Below are positions 1-9,109 of a DNA stretch of 64,000 nt, in pieces. Source of the DNA: Candidatus Pelagisphaera phototrophica. GTDB taxonomy: Bacteria; Verrucomicrobiota; Verrucomicrobiia; Opitutales; Opitutaceae. The stretch is from the NCBI RefSeq assembly GCF_014529625.1, contig NZ_CP076039.1, forward strand, positions 682,001 through 746,000, in the 5' to 3' direction. Every line of letters begins with the position of its first letter. Positions within the stretch are counted from its first letter, which is position 1. A model generated the notes under the pieces. It was not told where the DNA came from and did not search any database. It saw nothing but the letters and a program-made list of their open reading frames with translations. Position numbers and translations under genes: made by a program.

Positions 1-225
1 ATTGTCTTCGTCTCTCGAATACTGTTTTGAGTCGAGATATGTATGGCCCTTGTGACATTGCCTCTAATCATTGGTAATTGTCGATTTTGTGCGGTTGCCA
101 GTTCTATGAGTACTATAGTATATTCGGTCTGTAGAGTGAATTACTTAATGAAAATCCATACTTTGTGGAAACTCGGTGGGAAACGGAAAAAGGGTAGACG
201 ATGATGGGACTGGTCAAAAACAAAG

Positions 226-250
226 AAGCCACGCCGTGAAGGCGTGGCTT
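226..250 (-). terminator. Rho-independent terminator of the prepilin gene
   Basis: A perfect 10-bp stem (AAGCCACGCC / GGCGTGGCTT) with a 5-nt loop. Read on the minus strand it is followed by a T-rich tail (TTTGTTTTT). It lies 34 bases past the stop codon of the minus-strand prepilin gene. The first 225 bases of the window show no gene that I can support. Confidence 0.85.
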
Positions 251-283
251 TGAAAATAAACTCAGAAATGAAATCTCAGATAA

Positions 284-667
284 TTACTGTTTCTGACCTT
301 CTGCGGAGTACGTACGAGTCGTCGGATTGGCCTGAGGATGTCCCACCGAAAATGTTCCATCAGAAGTGACCGAACCTGAAACGGTATATCCCTTTCCGAT
401 TTGCTTAACGTAGGAGAAAAGGTTACCGGTGATGGAACCAGAAGTAGCTGCGTAAGAAATCGTGGCAGACGTTGTGTTATTCTCGAGCATGTACTGTTGT
501 GCAGCAGATGCGATTTGGCGTGCATCATTGTCCATTGCGCTAGCACGTGAGCTTTCGCGAACCTTTTGGAACGCAGGTATGGCCATAGCAGCCAGGAGGC
601 CAATGATAACGACAACGATCATGATTTCGACGAGGGTAAAACCCTTCTTAGATGTATTTTTATGCAT
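284..667 (-). CDS. Type IV pilin-like / pseudopilin with prepilin-type N-terminus
   Basis: 127 aa. The N-terminus has the prepilin peptidase and methylation motif: KKG|FTLVEIMIVV, with cleavage expected after Gly9, Phe as mature residue 1 and Glu at mature position 5. A hydrophobic helix of about 20 residues follows, then a short globular part rich in Ser/Thr/Gly. Such proteins are inserted in the inner membrane, cleaved by PilD and polymerised as pilus or type II secretion pseudopilus subunits. An AGGAA ribosome site lies about 9 bases before ATG. It stands alone with its own terminator; no pilus assembly genes are nearby, so major pilin versus pseudopilin cannot be decided. Confidence 0.85.
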   Translation of the reverse strand: MHKNTSKKGFTLVEIMIVVVIIGLLAAMAIPAFQKVRESSRASAMDNDARQIASAAQQYMLENNTTSATISYAATSGSITGNLFSYVKQIGKGYTVSGSVTSDGTFSVGHPQANPTTRTYSAEGQKQ

Positions 668-907
668 AATATTGATTCCTATTGATAATTTATTTGTGAA
701 TTAGAAAAAGGACATTAACGCCCCAATGAACGGACGTCCTTAGGAGCCCTTTAGCCGCTGCTCTTGTATTTGGTGTCAACCAACTGTAAATACGGAAAGA
801 GAGCACCAATTTTGAAAAAATAGTCGTATTAGTATTGCTCTAATTGAGACGATTACGCACCCCCCCTAGAGGTTATTAAAAACAGGGAATAGGTAGTAGA
901 ATCTAAG

Positions 908-1873
908 ATGAAGTTTTGGACGCGAAGTTATGTGAGAGTAGCCACCGTTTTTTTTGCCTGCCTGTCCATGCAGTGGATGGAGGCTGTGGAGGTTCGTATA
1001 TCCTTAAGAAATGGGGACGTACTTAGGGGCAGGCTGATTAGCGAAGGTGACGTTGTATTGATTGAGCATGCAATTTTAGGTGATGTTGAGATTCCAAAAA
1101 GGAGTGTCAGGAGTATTATCCGCCCCAATCAGAATCGGAATGAAGGAGATGCTCATGAGGGATCTGAGAACGAGGAATCGCAAGCATCGGAACCCTGGAT
1201 GAAAGGTTTTGTACGGGTGATCAGCTTTGAGAATTGGTCCCGCCAGTTTGAGTTTGGGATGAACCTGCAGAGTGGCCGCCGGGATAAATTCGACTACAAT
1301 GCTCGATTCAATGTGCGGCGCAGGATCGAGAAAAACGATTTCCGGTTTGAAGCCCGCAGATACTTTGGCGAGAGCGACCAAGGGAAGACGACTGACCGGT
1401 TGTATTCCAACTTTAGATGGAGACGAGACTTATCGCCCGGTGTATTCTACCAATCCGATACGCTTTACAGTTCAGACGCGATAAAGGAAATCGATATCAA
1501 CTTGGAGCAAACATTGGGATTGGGTTATCGCTTACTGAATCAGAAAGCTCTCAAAGTTTCGACAGGCGCGGGACTTAGTGGGCGGTATCGTGAAGACAAC
1601 GTCGACAATGGGAACACGAACTACCTTTTGGACGTGTTTCAAGATCTTGACTATCGGTTAGGTAGTCGCCTGCGATTTACACAAGAGTTTAGAATCGCAC
1701 TTCCCCCTGATGAGCGGAGCGAATACGAGTACGAGTTTCAGGCTGGAATTGTCAGCAAGGTAACCGATTCGTTGCACCTTTCTATCAGGTATCAGCTAGA
1801 ATACGATAGGTCGCTGCCGGAGGACCGGCGTGAGGACCAGCGAATAGTGAGCTCGGTAGGAATCGATTTCTGA
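908..1873 (+). CDS. DUF481-family outer-membrane beta-barrel protein
   Basis: 321 aa. Residues 1-26 form a signal peptide ending ...MEAVEA-like. Residues 27-72 are a small beta domain (VEVRISLRNGDVLRGRL) commonly found ahead of DUF481 barrels in Verrucomicrobia. An acidic linker is followed from about residue 98 by alternating amphipathic strands rich in Tyr/Arg/Phe, ending in GIDF with a terminal Phe as in outer-membrane barrels. DUF481 (YdiY-like) proteins are outer-membrane proteins of mostly unknown role. Convergent with rsfS and separated by only about 20 bases, so not part of that operon. Confidence 0.75.
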   Translation: MKFWTRSYVRVATVFFACLSMQWMEAVEVRISLRNGDVLRGRLISEGDVVLIEHAILGDVEIPKRSVRSIIRPNQNRNEGDAHEGSENEESQASEPWMKGFVRVISFENWSRQFEFGMNLQSGRRDKFDYNARFNVRRRIEKNDFRFEARRYFGESDQGKTTDRLYSNFRWRRDLSPGVFYQSDTLYSSDAIKEIDINLEQTLGLGYRLLNQKALKVSTGAGLSGRYREDNVDNGNTNYLLDVFQDLDYRLGSRLRFTQEFRIALPPDERSEYEYEFQAGIVSKVTDSLHLSIRYQLEYDRSLPEDRREDQRIVSSVGIDF

Positions 1874-1893
1874 GTAAGCGTATCGAACCGTTT

Positions 1894-2289
1894 TTAGGCG
1901 CTTTCTTCAATGTTGGACATTAGCGGTTCGGCGTCGATTGCTTTGGCGTCTTTCCAAAGAGTCTCTAAATCGTAATTTTCCCGCATTTCGTGAGTGAACA
2001 AATGGATCATAACGTCGAAGGCATCGACGACGGACCAACCGCTGTGGTCACCCTCGTCCACGCCGAGTATGCGTACTTTGAGGTCCTTCAGCGTCTTGTC
2101 CAGATCGCGCTTCAAGGCACGCAGATGAGGCTGTGAGTTGGCAGTAGCGAGTATCAGGTAGTTTGTGATAGTCGAAATTTTGCTCACATCGAGTATCGCG
2201 ATGTCCTCCGCCCTGGTATCGTCCAACGCGTGGCAACAAGCTCCGAGAAGTTGCCTGTATTTGGAGGAAAGATTTGTTTCTTGGCTCAT
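1894..2289 (-). CDS. rsfS: Ribosomal silencing factor RsfS
   Basis: 131 aa, the usual RsfS/Iojap length. Characteristic features: the segment AEDIAILDVSKIS, the ITNYLILATANS strand-helix, and the closing GDHSGWSVVDAFDVMIHLF block. RsfS binds ribosomal protein uL14 and blocks subunit joining in starvation. The ATG overlaps the nadD stop as ATGA, so translation is probably coupled. nadD-rsfS is a widely conserved pair. The last gene of the sigma factor-nadD-rsfS unit. Confidence 0.93.
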   Translation of the reverse strand: MSQETNLSSKYRQLLGACCHALDDTRAEDIAILDVSKISTITNYLILATANSQPHLRALKRDLDKTLKDLKVRILGVDEGDHSGWSVVDAFDVMIHLFTHEMRENYDLETLWKDAKAIDAEPLMSNIEESA

Positions 2290-2903
2290 GTTGTGGTCAG
2301 TTCGTCTCGATAGAGACCCCGCGAGTTGATGTAATGAAAGACCGACTCTGGCAAGAAGTACTTCGGGAGATCACCCGATTTCGCTCGGTTTCGAATCTCA
2401 GTGGAGCTCATTGGGATGCGTTCCATCTGCAAAGGATGGAGCTTTGTCAGACTCGAAACAACCTTTGGTAGGCTAGCTTGATCATCCCGTTCGAGATAGA
2501 CGAATTCCACCTTTTGCACTAAATCCTCAATATCTCTCCATCGGTCTAGCTGTTTCGCCTGATCTCCTCCGATTATCCAAAAAAGCTTCGCCCCTGGATT
2601 CTGGCAGGCTACTCGTTCGGCGGTTTCTATCGAGTAGCTAATTCCACCCCGTTCAATCTCAATGGTTGAAACTTCAAAGTATGGGTTGTCCCCAATAGCG
2701 AGGCGGATCATCTCGACTCGGTCTTCGTCTGACGCCGCAGGAGAATTCACTTTGAGTGGAGATTGCGCTGCGGGAATAAAGAGGATGCGATTCAGTCGAA
2801 ATTGCTCGATCGCTTTTTTGGCAATTGACAAATGACCTTCGTGGATGGGGTCGAAGCTACCTCCGAATAGCCCAATTCGCAGGGTTTGGTCAGGCAAGCT
2901 CAT
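2286..2903 (-). CDS. nadD: Nicotinate-nucleotide adenylyltransferase
   Basis: 205 aa. The nucleotidyltransferase fold is shown by GLFGGSFDPIHEGHLSIAKKA (the HxGH motif is HEGH) near residue 13 and by SSTEIRNRAKSG near residue 167, which corresponds to the family ISSTxIR motif. It transfers AMP from ATP to nicotinate mononucleotide in NAD synthesis, in the cytoplasm. The start overlaps the end of the upstream sigma factor gene by 14 bases and the stop overlaps rsfS, so the three genes are one transcript. Confidence 0.93.
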   Translation of the reverse strand: MSLPDQTLRIGLFGGSFDPIHEGHLSIAKKAIEQFRLNRILFIPAAQSPLKVNSPAASDEDRVEMIRLAIGDNPYFEVSTIEIERGGISYSIETAERVACQNPGAKLFWIIGGDQAKQLDRWRDIEDLVQKVEFVYLERDDQASLPKVVSSLTKLHPLQMERIPMSSTEIRNRAKSGDLPKYFLPESVFHYINSRGLYRDELTTT

Positions 2904-3960
2904 TTACAAAAAGAGAAAACATTCCCTCCAGCCTAGCCAAGGCGCGTTTCTCTCGTCGGGTGACTTGCTGACGGGAAATACCGGTCGCCCTCGCGATTCC
3001 CTGGAGCGTATCGACGACTTCCTTATTGAGAATACCAAATCGTAGAGCGATGACTTCGCGTTGCTTGGGAGAAAGTTGAGCCAGCGCCTTTTCTAGAATC
3101 TCGACTAAATCAGTTCTGGCCGCTGCCGCAATTGGAGACAGGATTTCCGATTCGAGTTCAATCGCCGTAGTGGATGACATGTCACTCAAAAACTCTATGT
3201 GAGGTTGCTGAATACAATTGAGAGCAAGGGTTAAGTTTTTCGTGTCTAGGCTGGTGTGGGATGCAGTTTTTTCCGACCGCGAAACTTTGGAGATGAGGTT
3301 GACGGGTGCTGAAACAGGGATACTGTTCTTCATCAGGTAATTTCGGATACGCCTCTTTGTCCATTGAAAGGCATAGCTTGAAAATGGCTTGTCGGATTCA
3401 ATCCGATCGATAGCCTGCAATAGACCCAAGGCTCCTTCCTGTTCGCAATCTTCTCTTCGATCGCTGCCGCGACAAATTTCTTTAGCTGCCTGAACTGAAA
3501 TGTACTCGTAGTTCTGATACAAAATTATTTGGGCGTTTTTATAAGAGCGATACCGTGAGGCCAATCTAAGTTCAAGTGCCCGCTTGAGCTCTTGCCAATG
3601 TATCAATGTAAGCTCTGCTCCAGCTCCAGGTCTACCAGAGAAACCCCAAGCTCTGTTCAGCGATAAAACCGAGCTACGTTTCAATCTTGGAAGCCGAATA
3701 TCAAAAATGTGGCTGACGACGTCTCGCTTGGATTCCAAAGGCAGCGAGAGCACCGCTTGAACAAAGTTGATTCCCTGTCTCTGCCCCGGCAGATCAAGTG
3801 CGTCGATCGCAGATTGGATGCTATTTTGCCATTCGGGGACTCCCAGCGTCGCGTCCAAAGCCCTCCGAAAGCGAGCTATGACGAGCGTGGCCGCCTGCTT
3901 AGTTTCTTCTGAAATCGTGGCGGTCTCCGTCAGCTGCTTGGGATTTTCAGTTTTGGACAT
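2890..3960 (-). CDS. RNA polymerase sigma-70 family factor
   Basis: 356 aa. Region 2 lies around residues 150-215 (EGALGLLQAIDRIES and FSSYAFQWTKRRIRNYL, the 2.3/2.4 promoter-melting and -10 recognition helices). Region 4 is C-terminal (LSPKQREVIALRFGI, then a helix-turn-helix at GIARATGISRQQVTRREKRALARL). The first 90 residues lack region 1.1 and a clear region 1.2, so it is not a canonical RpoD; a group 2/3 alternative sigma factor is likely. Heads an operon with nadD and rsfS, an unusual neighbour for a sigma factor. Which promoters it reads cannot be told. Confidence 0.85.
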   Translation of the reverse strand: MSKTENPKQLTETATISEETKQAATLVIARFRRALDATLGVPEWQNSIQSAIDALDLPGQRQGINFVQAVLSLPLESKRDVVSHIFDIRLPRLKRSSVLSLNRAWGFSGRPGAGAELTLIHWQELKRALELRLASRYRSYKNAQIILYQNYEYISVQAAKEICRGSDRREDCEQEGALGLLQAIDRIESDKPFSSYAFQWTKRRIRNYLMKNSIPVSAPVNLISKVSRSEKTASHTSLDTKNLTLALNCIQQPHIEFLSDMSSTTAIELESEILSPIAAAARTDLVEILEKALAQLSPKQREVIALRFGILNKEVVDTLQGIARATGISRQQVTRREKRALARLEGMFSLFVNELA

Positions 3961-4179
3961 CGTAGAAAGTCGGACAAATCTTGGTCCTAACTTAGAAGCT
4001 GCGGAACGAATCGCAAGTCTCTGTTTTCTATGAGTCTCAGGCGTAAAGAGATTCTTAATGCATAAGAGAATCTTTTTTGGAACATTATCAGCAAAAGGTT
4101 ATCTAATAAGGTATCATAGTTGTATTTGCCGACAAACTCGCCCTCAGGGCGGTTTTGATGCGGTGAGAATAAAGGAGTG

Positions 4180-4214
4180 GGGCAGTCTTGGGGAAGGCTG
4201 CCCTTTTCTTTTCT
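4180..4214 (+). terminator. Rho-independent-terminator-like hairpin, copy 1
   Basis: GGGCAG / CTGCCC stem with a 12-nt loop, followed by TTTTCTTTTC. No plus-strand protein gene precedes it, so it may end a small RNA transcribed from the 4040-4180 interval, or be a repeat element. Confidence 0.5.
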
Positions 4215-4384
4215 TATTTGGTGCCAAGGGCCAAAATTAGCAGATCTTCTGTCAATACTCCCCAAAAGTGGTTCAGCTAATGGGAGTGCTTGATCTTTGA
4301 GAAGCGGGATGCAATAATTTTATCACACTTAAGTTAGCTTGTTCGGCGTTAACCTGTATAGCGATGTCGAAGGGGTGATTCAAA

Positions 4385-4416
4385 GGGGCAGTTCGGGAGG
4401 GCTGCTTCTTTTTTTT
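4385..4416 (+). terminator. Rho-independent-terminator-like hairpin, copy 2
   Basis: GGGGCAG pairs with CTGCTTC (two G-U pairs) and is followed by TTCTTTTTTTT. It resembles copy 1 in the stem, the purine-rich loop and the bases just before it. Again there is no protein gene upstream on this strand. Confidence 0.45.
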
Positions 4417-4628
4417 CCCACTTGGCCACGCTCGCGGTGAGATGACACGCTCCCAAAACCCATCCCCCAAACAAGGGGCTTTGCACACATACGAGTAATC
4501 AGCCTCTCGAAAAAATAGCTCTCCGATGGCTCCGTTGGCGGTTTTTGAGCAGCCGTCCAAAAATGAAAATGAAAGAAAAAGGCGAGCTTTGAATGCAAAA
4601 ACCACAGATTAATGAATGGCAGTTTTGG

Positions 4629-4665
4629 AGATTATGCAAGAAACCCTGATAGCACGATAAGGGTG
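4629..4665 (+). promoter_or_regulatory. Shared upstream element of VPDTG-CTERM genes (copy 1)
   Basis: AGATTAT, then GCAAG, then the imperfect inverted repeat CCCTGAT-6nt-ATAAGGG, ending 43 bases before the start of the first VPDTG-CTERM gene. The same block recurs before the second VPDTG-CTERM gene at 9256-9301. It could be an operator or a leader hairpin; its function is unproven. Confidence 0.55.
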
Positions 4666-4708
4666 CGTTTTGTTATACTTGTCGCTAGACATGCAAGGGG
4701 TGAATACG

Positions 4709-5311
4709 ATGAAACGTACCGCGGATCTGCTCAAAATCAGTCTTCTGTTGGCACTACTCCCCGCCTCGGCATCGGCAGTTCTGATTTTCAATATCGATAC
4801 ATTCACCACTGATCAATTGACAATCAGTATTCCTGCAGGGTCCGCGACCCTTGATGCAACAGGGACGCCTCCACCCGCACGCTTTGGATCCAGTGATTTT
4901 TACCTAATTGATCCTAATGGACTTAACTCCGACTGGCTAGTTGGCAATGCCAGCGGTACGGGCAGCGGAGAAATTGATGGAAAAGCCATCAATCATTTCC
5001 ATTCTTTAAACGACGTGAATATCGGCGCCCCTCATGACGTTTTAGCTTTTTTAACTGACGATTTTCTCTCAGCTGGAGATACGGTTACTTCTGCAATCTT
5101 GATTACATGGTCAGGAAGCAATGCATTTGACCCATCAGCCATTTCTTCGTTGTTGCTAACTTGGGGAGCAGACGGATCTGGTGTATCCTATCCTTATGGC
5201 GATCCTCAGGGTACGACATCGACATCAGCGGTCCCCGACACAGGCTCCACAGCAGCCCCTCTTGGAGCTGGCGTTGTGGCTTTAGCCTTTGCTAGGCGAA
5301 GGTTGGGATAA
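4709..5311 (+). CDS. VPDTG-CTERM (VPDSG-CTERM-type) sorted exported protein
   Basis: 200 aa from the chosen ATG, which has AAGGGG 8 bases upstream and gives a clean signal peptide (MKRTADLLKISLLLALLPASASA). An in-frame upstream ATG at 4670 would prepend 13 residues without improving it. The C-terminus is the tripartite sorting signal VPDTGS, a hydrophobic helix, and RRRLG. This matches the VPDSG-CTERM variant of PEP-CTERM known in Verrucomicrobia, processed by an exosortase for surface attachment. No exosortase is in this window. The middle part is a Gly/Ser/Asp-rich beta protein without a domain I recognise. The signal peptide and tail are nearly identical to the second copy near 9.3 kb. Confidence 0.85.
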   Translation: MKRTADLLKISLLLALLPASASAVLIFNIDTFTTDQLTISIPAGSATLDATGTPPPARFGSSDFYLIDPNGLNSDWLVGNASGTGSGEIDGKAINHFHSLNDVNIGAPHDVLAFLTDDFLSAGDTVTSAILITWSGSNAFDPSAISSLLLTWGADGSGVSYPYGDPQGTTSTSAVPDTGSTAAPLGAGVVALAFARRRLG

Positions 5312-5597
5312 AGGCTTCCCCACCTAGTAAGGCTTTATGGCAACATTCTTTTCTGGGGGCTGTTGATCCATATAAATTGCGATCCGGCTGCCGCTCCCTC
5401 CCCATGCTTCGTTGGCGACTCACTGAAGTTTCTGTCTTTTGTTTTCAGCAAGATTGACAATGCAGGCGTCACCTTTAGACATCCCATTCTTATTCGGTTA
5501 ATCAGGTTTTAGTGTCGTTTTAGAGTCAACAATTCCATTACTAGCAAATGGCTTTGACATCCTTAGATTACATAAGATGTTGATTAACAACCTGAAG

Positions 5598-5683
5598 CCC
5601 AGGTGGCGGAATCGGTAGACGCAGCGGACTTAAAATCCGTTGTCCGTAAGGACGTGCGGGTTCAAGTCCCGCCCTGGGCACCA
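5598..5683 (+). tRNA. tRNA-Leu (anticodon UAA)
   Basis: 86 nt including an encoded CCA. Acceptor GCCCAGG pairs with CCTGGGC; the anticodon loop is CTTAAAA, giving UAA; there is a long type-II variable arm (TGTCCGTAAGGACG) and a T-loop GGTTCAAGTCC. A TTGACA box 40-50 bases upstream may be its promoter. The bases beyond its 3' end hold a 7-bp hairpin (ATAATCA / TGATTAT) and then a truncated sulfatase gene, as if the tRNA marks a rearrangement boundary. Confidence 0.97.
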
Positions 5684-5854
5684 TGATAATCAATGACTTA
5701 GTGATTATTAACAAATATTCTTGGCCAATTCCGGATATAAGCGGCTCCTAGTAAATGATAATAAAATTTATTTAAGCGACATCTTCCATGTTTTAAAACT
5801 GTCGCTTTAGTACCTCATTCAATCCCTATTCCCCCAATTCCAGTGACAGATTTT

Positions 5855-6050
5855 TTTATCTACTAGCATCATACGAAAGTCCGAACAGCCACACCGATAC
5901 CTAATGGACTTTGGTACGAATAATTACGAGTTATACAACCTCGACGCAGACCCTTCTGAGCGCTGGGATCTGGCTAACATTTACCCGGAAACCGTGCACG
6001 AATTAAAAGCGGAATTAGATCAGTTCAAGGCAACGATTAAACAAAGGTGA
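5855..6050 (+). pseudogene. C-terminal remnant of a sulfatase
   Basis: An open frame of about 64 codons without a plausible start encodes the typical C-terminal block of S1 sulfatases: YELYNLDADPSERWDLAN, then PETVHELKAEL. The catalytic N-terminal 400 residues are missing. Its TGA overlaps the start of the next sulfatase as GTGATG, so the lost gene was probably translationally coupled to its neighbour. The break falls in the roughly 170 bases between tRNA-Leu and this fragment. Confidence 0.8.
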
Positions 6051-7567
6051 TGAAGACGAAAATTATTTTATTTCTATTGAGTTTGCTTACATCGGCTGCT
6101 GCTGAGCAACCCAATGTAATACTCATCTATGCGGATGATCTAGGTTATGGCGACCTGAGTTGCTACGGAGCCACCAAGGTGCAGACGCCTAATATCGATC
6201 GACTGGCGAGAGAGGGTCGCAGCTTCCTCGACGCGCATTCGCCTTCGGCGGTTTGTACACCATCCCGCTATGGCCTAATGACAGGCGAGTACCCCTTTCG
6301 CCAGGGAACAAGCGGATCCTGGGGCCCCTTGGTTCATACAAAAGGACTAATAATTGATACCGACAAATTGACCCTTGGTCGGCTTTTCAAAGAGGCTGGC
6401 TACAACACCGCTGCCGTGGGCAAGTGGCACCTTGGATTCGGAAAGGAAAAAGCGGATTTCAATAAACCATTAAGGCCTGGACCCTTGGAACTCGGATTCG
6501 ATTACTATTTTGGTTTATCATCCAATAATAGTGCGAATCCCTATGTTTATATCGAAAACGACAGGGTCTTTGGTTGGGATCCTAGCGATCCTTTAGTCCG
6601 AATGAAAAGCGATGGCCCATTGCCTTATTCATTCGAGGAGGTCGGTCGCATGCAGCTGAATCGTTACGAGGGTGCATCGAAGGCACGAAGGATCTACGAT
6701 AATCGTATGACGGGAACGCTCTTCAGCGAAAAAGCGGTTGATTGGATTCGAAAGGAGGGCGACCAACCTTTTTTCTTCTACTACGCACCGCCGCAAATCC
6801 ATCATCCTTTTACGCCTCACCCTCGCTTTGTCGGCACCAGTCAAGCGGGGATGTATGGCGATTTTATTCATGAACTGGATTGGATGGTGGGTGAAATTTT
6901 GGATACCTTGGATGAACTGAGCCTGACGGATGAAACACTCGTAATTTTTACAAGCGATAATGGTGGAATGTTCAATCTAGGCGGTAAGCAAGCCTGGCAT
7001 AAGGGGCACCGCCAGAACGGTAATCTGCTCGGGTTCAAGTTCGGCGTCTGGGAAGGTGGACACAGGGTTCCTTTCCTTGCTCGTTGGCCTGGCAGGATCA
7101 AGGCTGGAAGTTCTTCGAATCACCTGCTATCGAGCTTGGATTTATTGGCCTCATTCGCTTATCTGCTCGGTCGGGAACTTGAGAGCGACGAAGGTCTGGA
7201 CAGCTTGAATCAATTGGAAACGATTCTACGAGAGCCGAACGAATCAGTTCGTGATGAGCTGGTCCTTCTTCCCAGAGAAGAAAAAAGCATGGCCCTGCGA
7301 AAGGGCGATTGGGTCTATATCTCATCTCAAGGGGACGGTAGCGGCGGAATCGGAACATCGAAGCGGGGAGGCCCCTGGGCCGTTGGATACACTGCGACTA
7401 GAAACAGCGACATCGGAATTGACGGGAGCATTCGCTCTGGCGCACCGATAGAACAGCTCTATAATCTGAAGACGGATCCCTATCAAACGACGAACATCAT
7501 TCGAGATCATCCTCGAGTCGCTGCTGAGATGCGCGATGGTTTGCTAATGAAGAAAAATGAGGACTAG
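6050..7567 (+). CDS. Secreted S1-type sulfatase (CTPSR)
   Basis: 505 aa. A signal peptide (residues 1-18, ending AAAE) is followed by the alkaline-phosphatase-fold sulfatase domain. Metal-site Asp-Asp are in YADDLGYGD (about 28-36); the catalytic cysteine, converted to formylglycine in this family, is Cys69 in CTPSRYGLMTGEYP; GKWHLG and the late metal motif TSDNGG are present. The C-terminal EQLYNLKTDPYQTTN block is typical. It removes sulfate esters from carbohydrates, probably in the periplasm; the substrate cannot be read off. A GTG at 6047 is an alternative start. AAAGG precedes the start, and the stop of the upstream sulfatase remnant overlaps it. Confidence 0.92.
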   Translation: MKTKIILFLLSLLTSAAAEQPNVILIYADDLGYGDLSCYGATKVQTPNIDRLAREGRSFLDAHSPSAVCTPSRYGLMTGEYPFRQGTSGSWGPLVHTKGLIIDTDKLTLGRLFKEAGYNTAAVGKWHLGFGKEKADFNKPLRPGPLELGFDYYFGLSSNNSANPYVYIENDRVFGWDPSDPLVRMKSDGPLPYSFEEVGRMQLNRYEGASKARRIYDNRMTGTLFSEKAVDWIRKEGDQPFFFYYAPPQIHHPFTPHPRFVGTSQAGMYGDFIHELDWMVGEILDTLDELSLTDETLVIFTSDNGGMFNLGGKQAWHKGHRQNGNLLGFKFGVWEGGHRVPFLARWPGRIKAGSSSNHLLSSLDLLASFAYLLGRELESDEGLDSLNQLETILREPNESVRDELVLLPREEKSMALRKGDWVYISSQGDGSGGIGTSKRGGPWAVGYTATRNSDIGIDGSIRSGAPIEQLYNLKTDPYQTTNIIRDHPRVAAEMRDGLLMKKNED

Positions 7568-7762
7568 GCAGGGCAATGGAACTATCAATTTAATAAGGTT
7601 TCACTACCAGAGTTTCCGGGGCTCCCGGCTCGTCGTGGTCATACATGTAGTGGAAAAAGTAAAGTAGGAGTCGGATCTCCGGAATAAGTTTTCACTTTCG
7701 TAACAATGGTGGGGGTATTTTGCCTTGAGCGAGAGGGGACTGTTACCCGTTCTGGATGGTAT

Positions 7763-9034
7763 ATGTCTGAAACAAATGGATCGATCTTTTCAGGTAATCA
7801 ACTGCCAGAGCGATCAGGCGATCATTCGTTTCTGACCTGGCTCCAGGTCGCCGCTTTCATCTACCTCCTTCTCGCTGGGGTTAGCACGATTGGGGCGGGG
7901 TTCAAATGGGCTTCCGGAGGTGCGGAAGGAGCTGAGAAGATTTTCGCGTTCGCCACGAATCCCGTCGTGGGGGTAATTTTGGGTACCTTGTCAACCGCAC
8001 TGGTTCAATCATCCAGTACGGTGACGTCCGTTATAGTCGGCCTGGTGGCGGGAGGGGTGCCTGTATCAATCGCCGTACCTATGATTATGGGAGCGAATAT
8101 GGGCACGACAATCACCAACACAATCGTGGCCCTAGGTGATGTGAAGGATGGAAAGACTTTCAATAAGGCCTTTCGGGCGTCGACGGTGCACGATTTCTTC
8201 AATCTCTACAGCATCGCCATTTTCCTCCCAATCGAAGCGATTTTCCATCCGTTGGAGCGACTAGGGGGAGCTCTTTCCAACCTGCTCGTGGGCGATTTTA
8301 ATGCCTCCATGAAAGGTATCAATTTTATTGGGGCACTCACCAACCCTCCAGCCGAGTGGATCAAGCAACTCTTGCAGGGAATGTCGGATACATTTGGCGG
8401 TATCCTGATGGCGGCGATTGGTATCGGCTTTATTTTTATGTCGGTTGCCCGGCTGGGCAAAGAGCTCGGCGCGGTTATGCGTGGACCCGCAAGGCGGATC
8501 GTTGACAAATCGTTTGCAGCGGGGCCGGTGGTCGGGATTTTGGCGGGAACCATTATGACGGTGCTGGTTCAGTCGTCTTCGACCACGACCAGCCTAGTCG
8601 TTCCCCTAGCTGCGGCGGGTGTTCTAACCTTGAGGCAAGTCTATCCATTCACGCTGGGCGCAAATATTGGAACTTGCATTACGGCGGTCTTGGCGGCGAC
8701 GGCTGTTTCTGGTGTGGGTGCGGGAGTGGCGATGCAAATTGCGTTTGTGCACCTATTGTACAATGTTTTCGGAGTGATCGTATTCACTGTCGTGCCCTTT
8801 CTGTACGATCTCCCCGTGAGATCTGCCGAATGGCTAGGAAATAAGACGGAAACGCATCGAGGCTGGGCTTTCGGATACATCGGCTTGGTGTTTTTCCTAC
8901 TGCCTGGGAGCGTTCTGGGAGTTCAGGCGCAACTAGACGGTGATTCTTCTCCTCAGGAATCTCCCGATTTCGACTCAGCGGCCAAGAGGGAAGCGGAAAT
9001 GGAGATGGATAAGTCGGGAACCGTCATCGAATAG
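7763..9034 (+). CDS. Na/Pi cotransporter family protein (NptA-like)
   Basis: 423 aa from ATG 7763, chosen because the 19 upstream in-frame residues are charged and poorly conserved in character. Two inverted repeats each carry the QSSS signature (ALVQSSSTVTSVIVGLVAGG near residue 80 and VLVQSSSTTTSLVVPLAAAG near residue 272) and GANMGTTITNT / GANIGTCITAV, hallmarks of the PF02690 Na+-dependent phosphate transporters. About 9-10 membrane segments; the C-terminal tail is acidic. It lacks a PhoU domain. It stands alone after the sulfatase. Confidence 0.9.
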   Translation: MSETNGSIFSGNQLPERSGDHSFLTWLQVAAFIYLLLAGVSTIGAGFKWASGGAEGAEKIFAFATNPVVGVILGTLSTALVQSSSTVTSVIVGLVAGGVPVSIAVPMIMGANMGTTITNTIVALGDVKDGKTFNKAFRASTVHDFFNLYSIAIFLPIEAIFHPLERLGGALSNLLVGDFNASMKGINFIGALTNPPAEWIKQLLQGMSDTFGGILMAAIGIGFIFMSVARLGKELGAVMRGPARRIVDKSFAAGPVVGILAGTIMTVLVQSSSTTTSLVVPLAAAGVLTLRQVYPFTLGANIGTCITAVLAATAVSGVGAGVAMQIAFVHLLYNVFGVIVFTVVPFLYDLPVRSAEWLGNKTETHRGWAFGYIGLVFFLLPGSVLGVQAQLDGDSSPQESPDFDSAAKREAEMEMDKSGTVIE

Positions 9035-9109
9035 GTCATCCGCTCGGCTTGGAGAAACGTTTGGGTTTCTCGTTGAGGAAATAGGTCTTGCGCCTTTTAT
9101 CGGAACGAG

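Larger units (their letters stand above)
3961..4628. other. Gene-less stretch with two terminator-like hairpins
   Basis: About 670 bases between the start of the sigma-factor gene (minus) and the first VPDTG gene (plus). No ORF looks genuine. It contains a CGCCCTCAGGGCG palindrome at 4139-4151 and two hairpins with T-tracts on the plus strand (4180-4214 and 4385-4416). The promoter of the sigma factor operon must lie at its left end. Confidence 0.5.
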
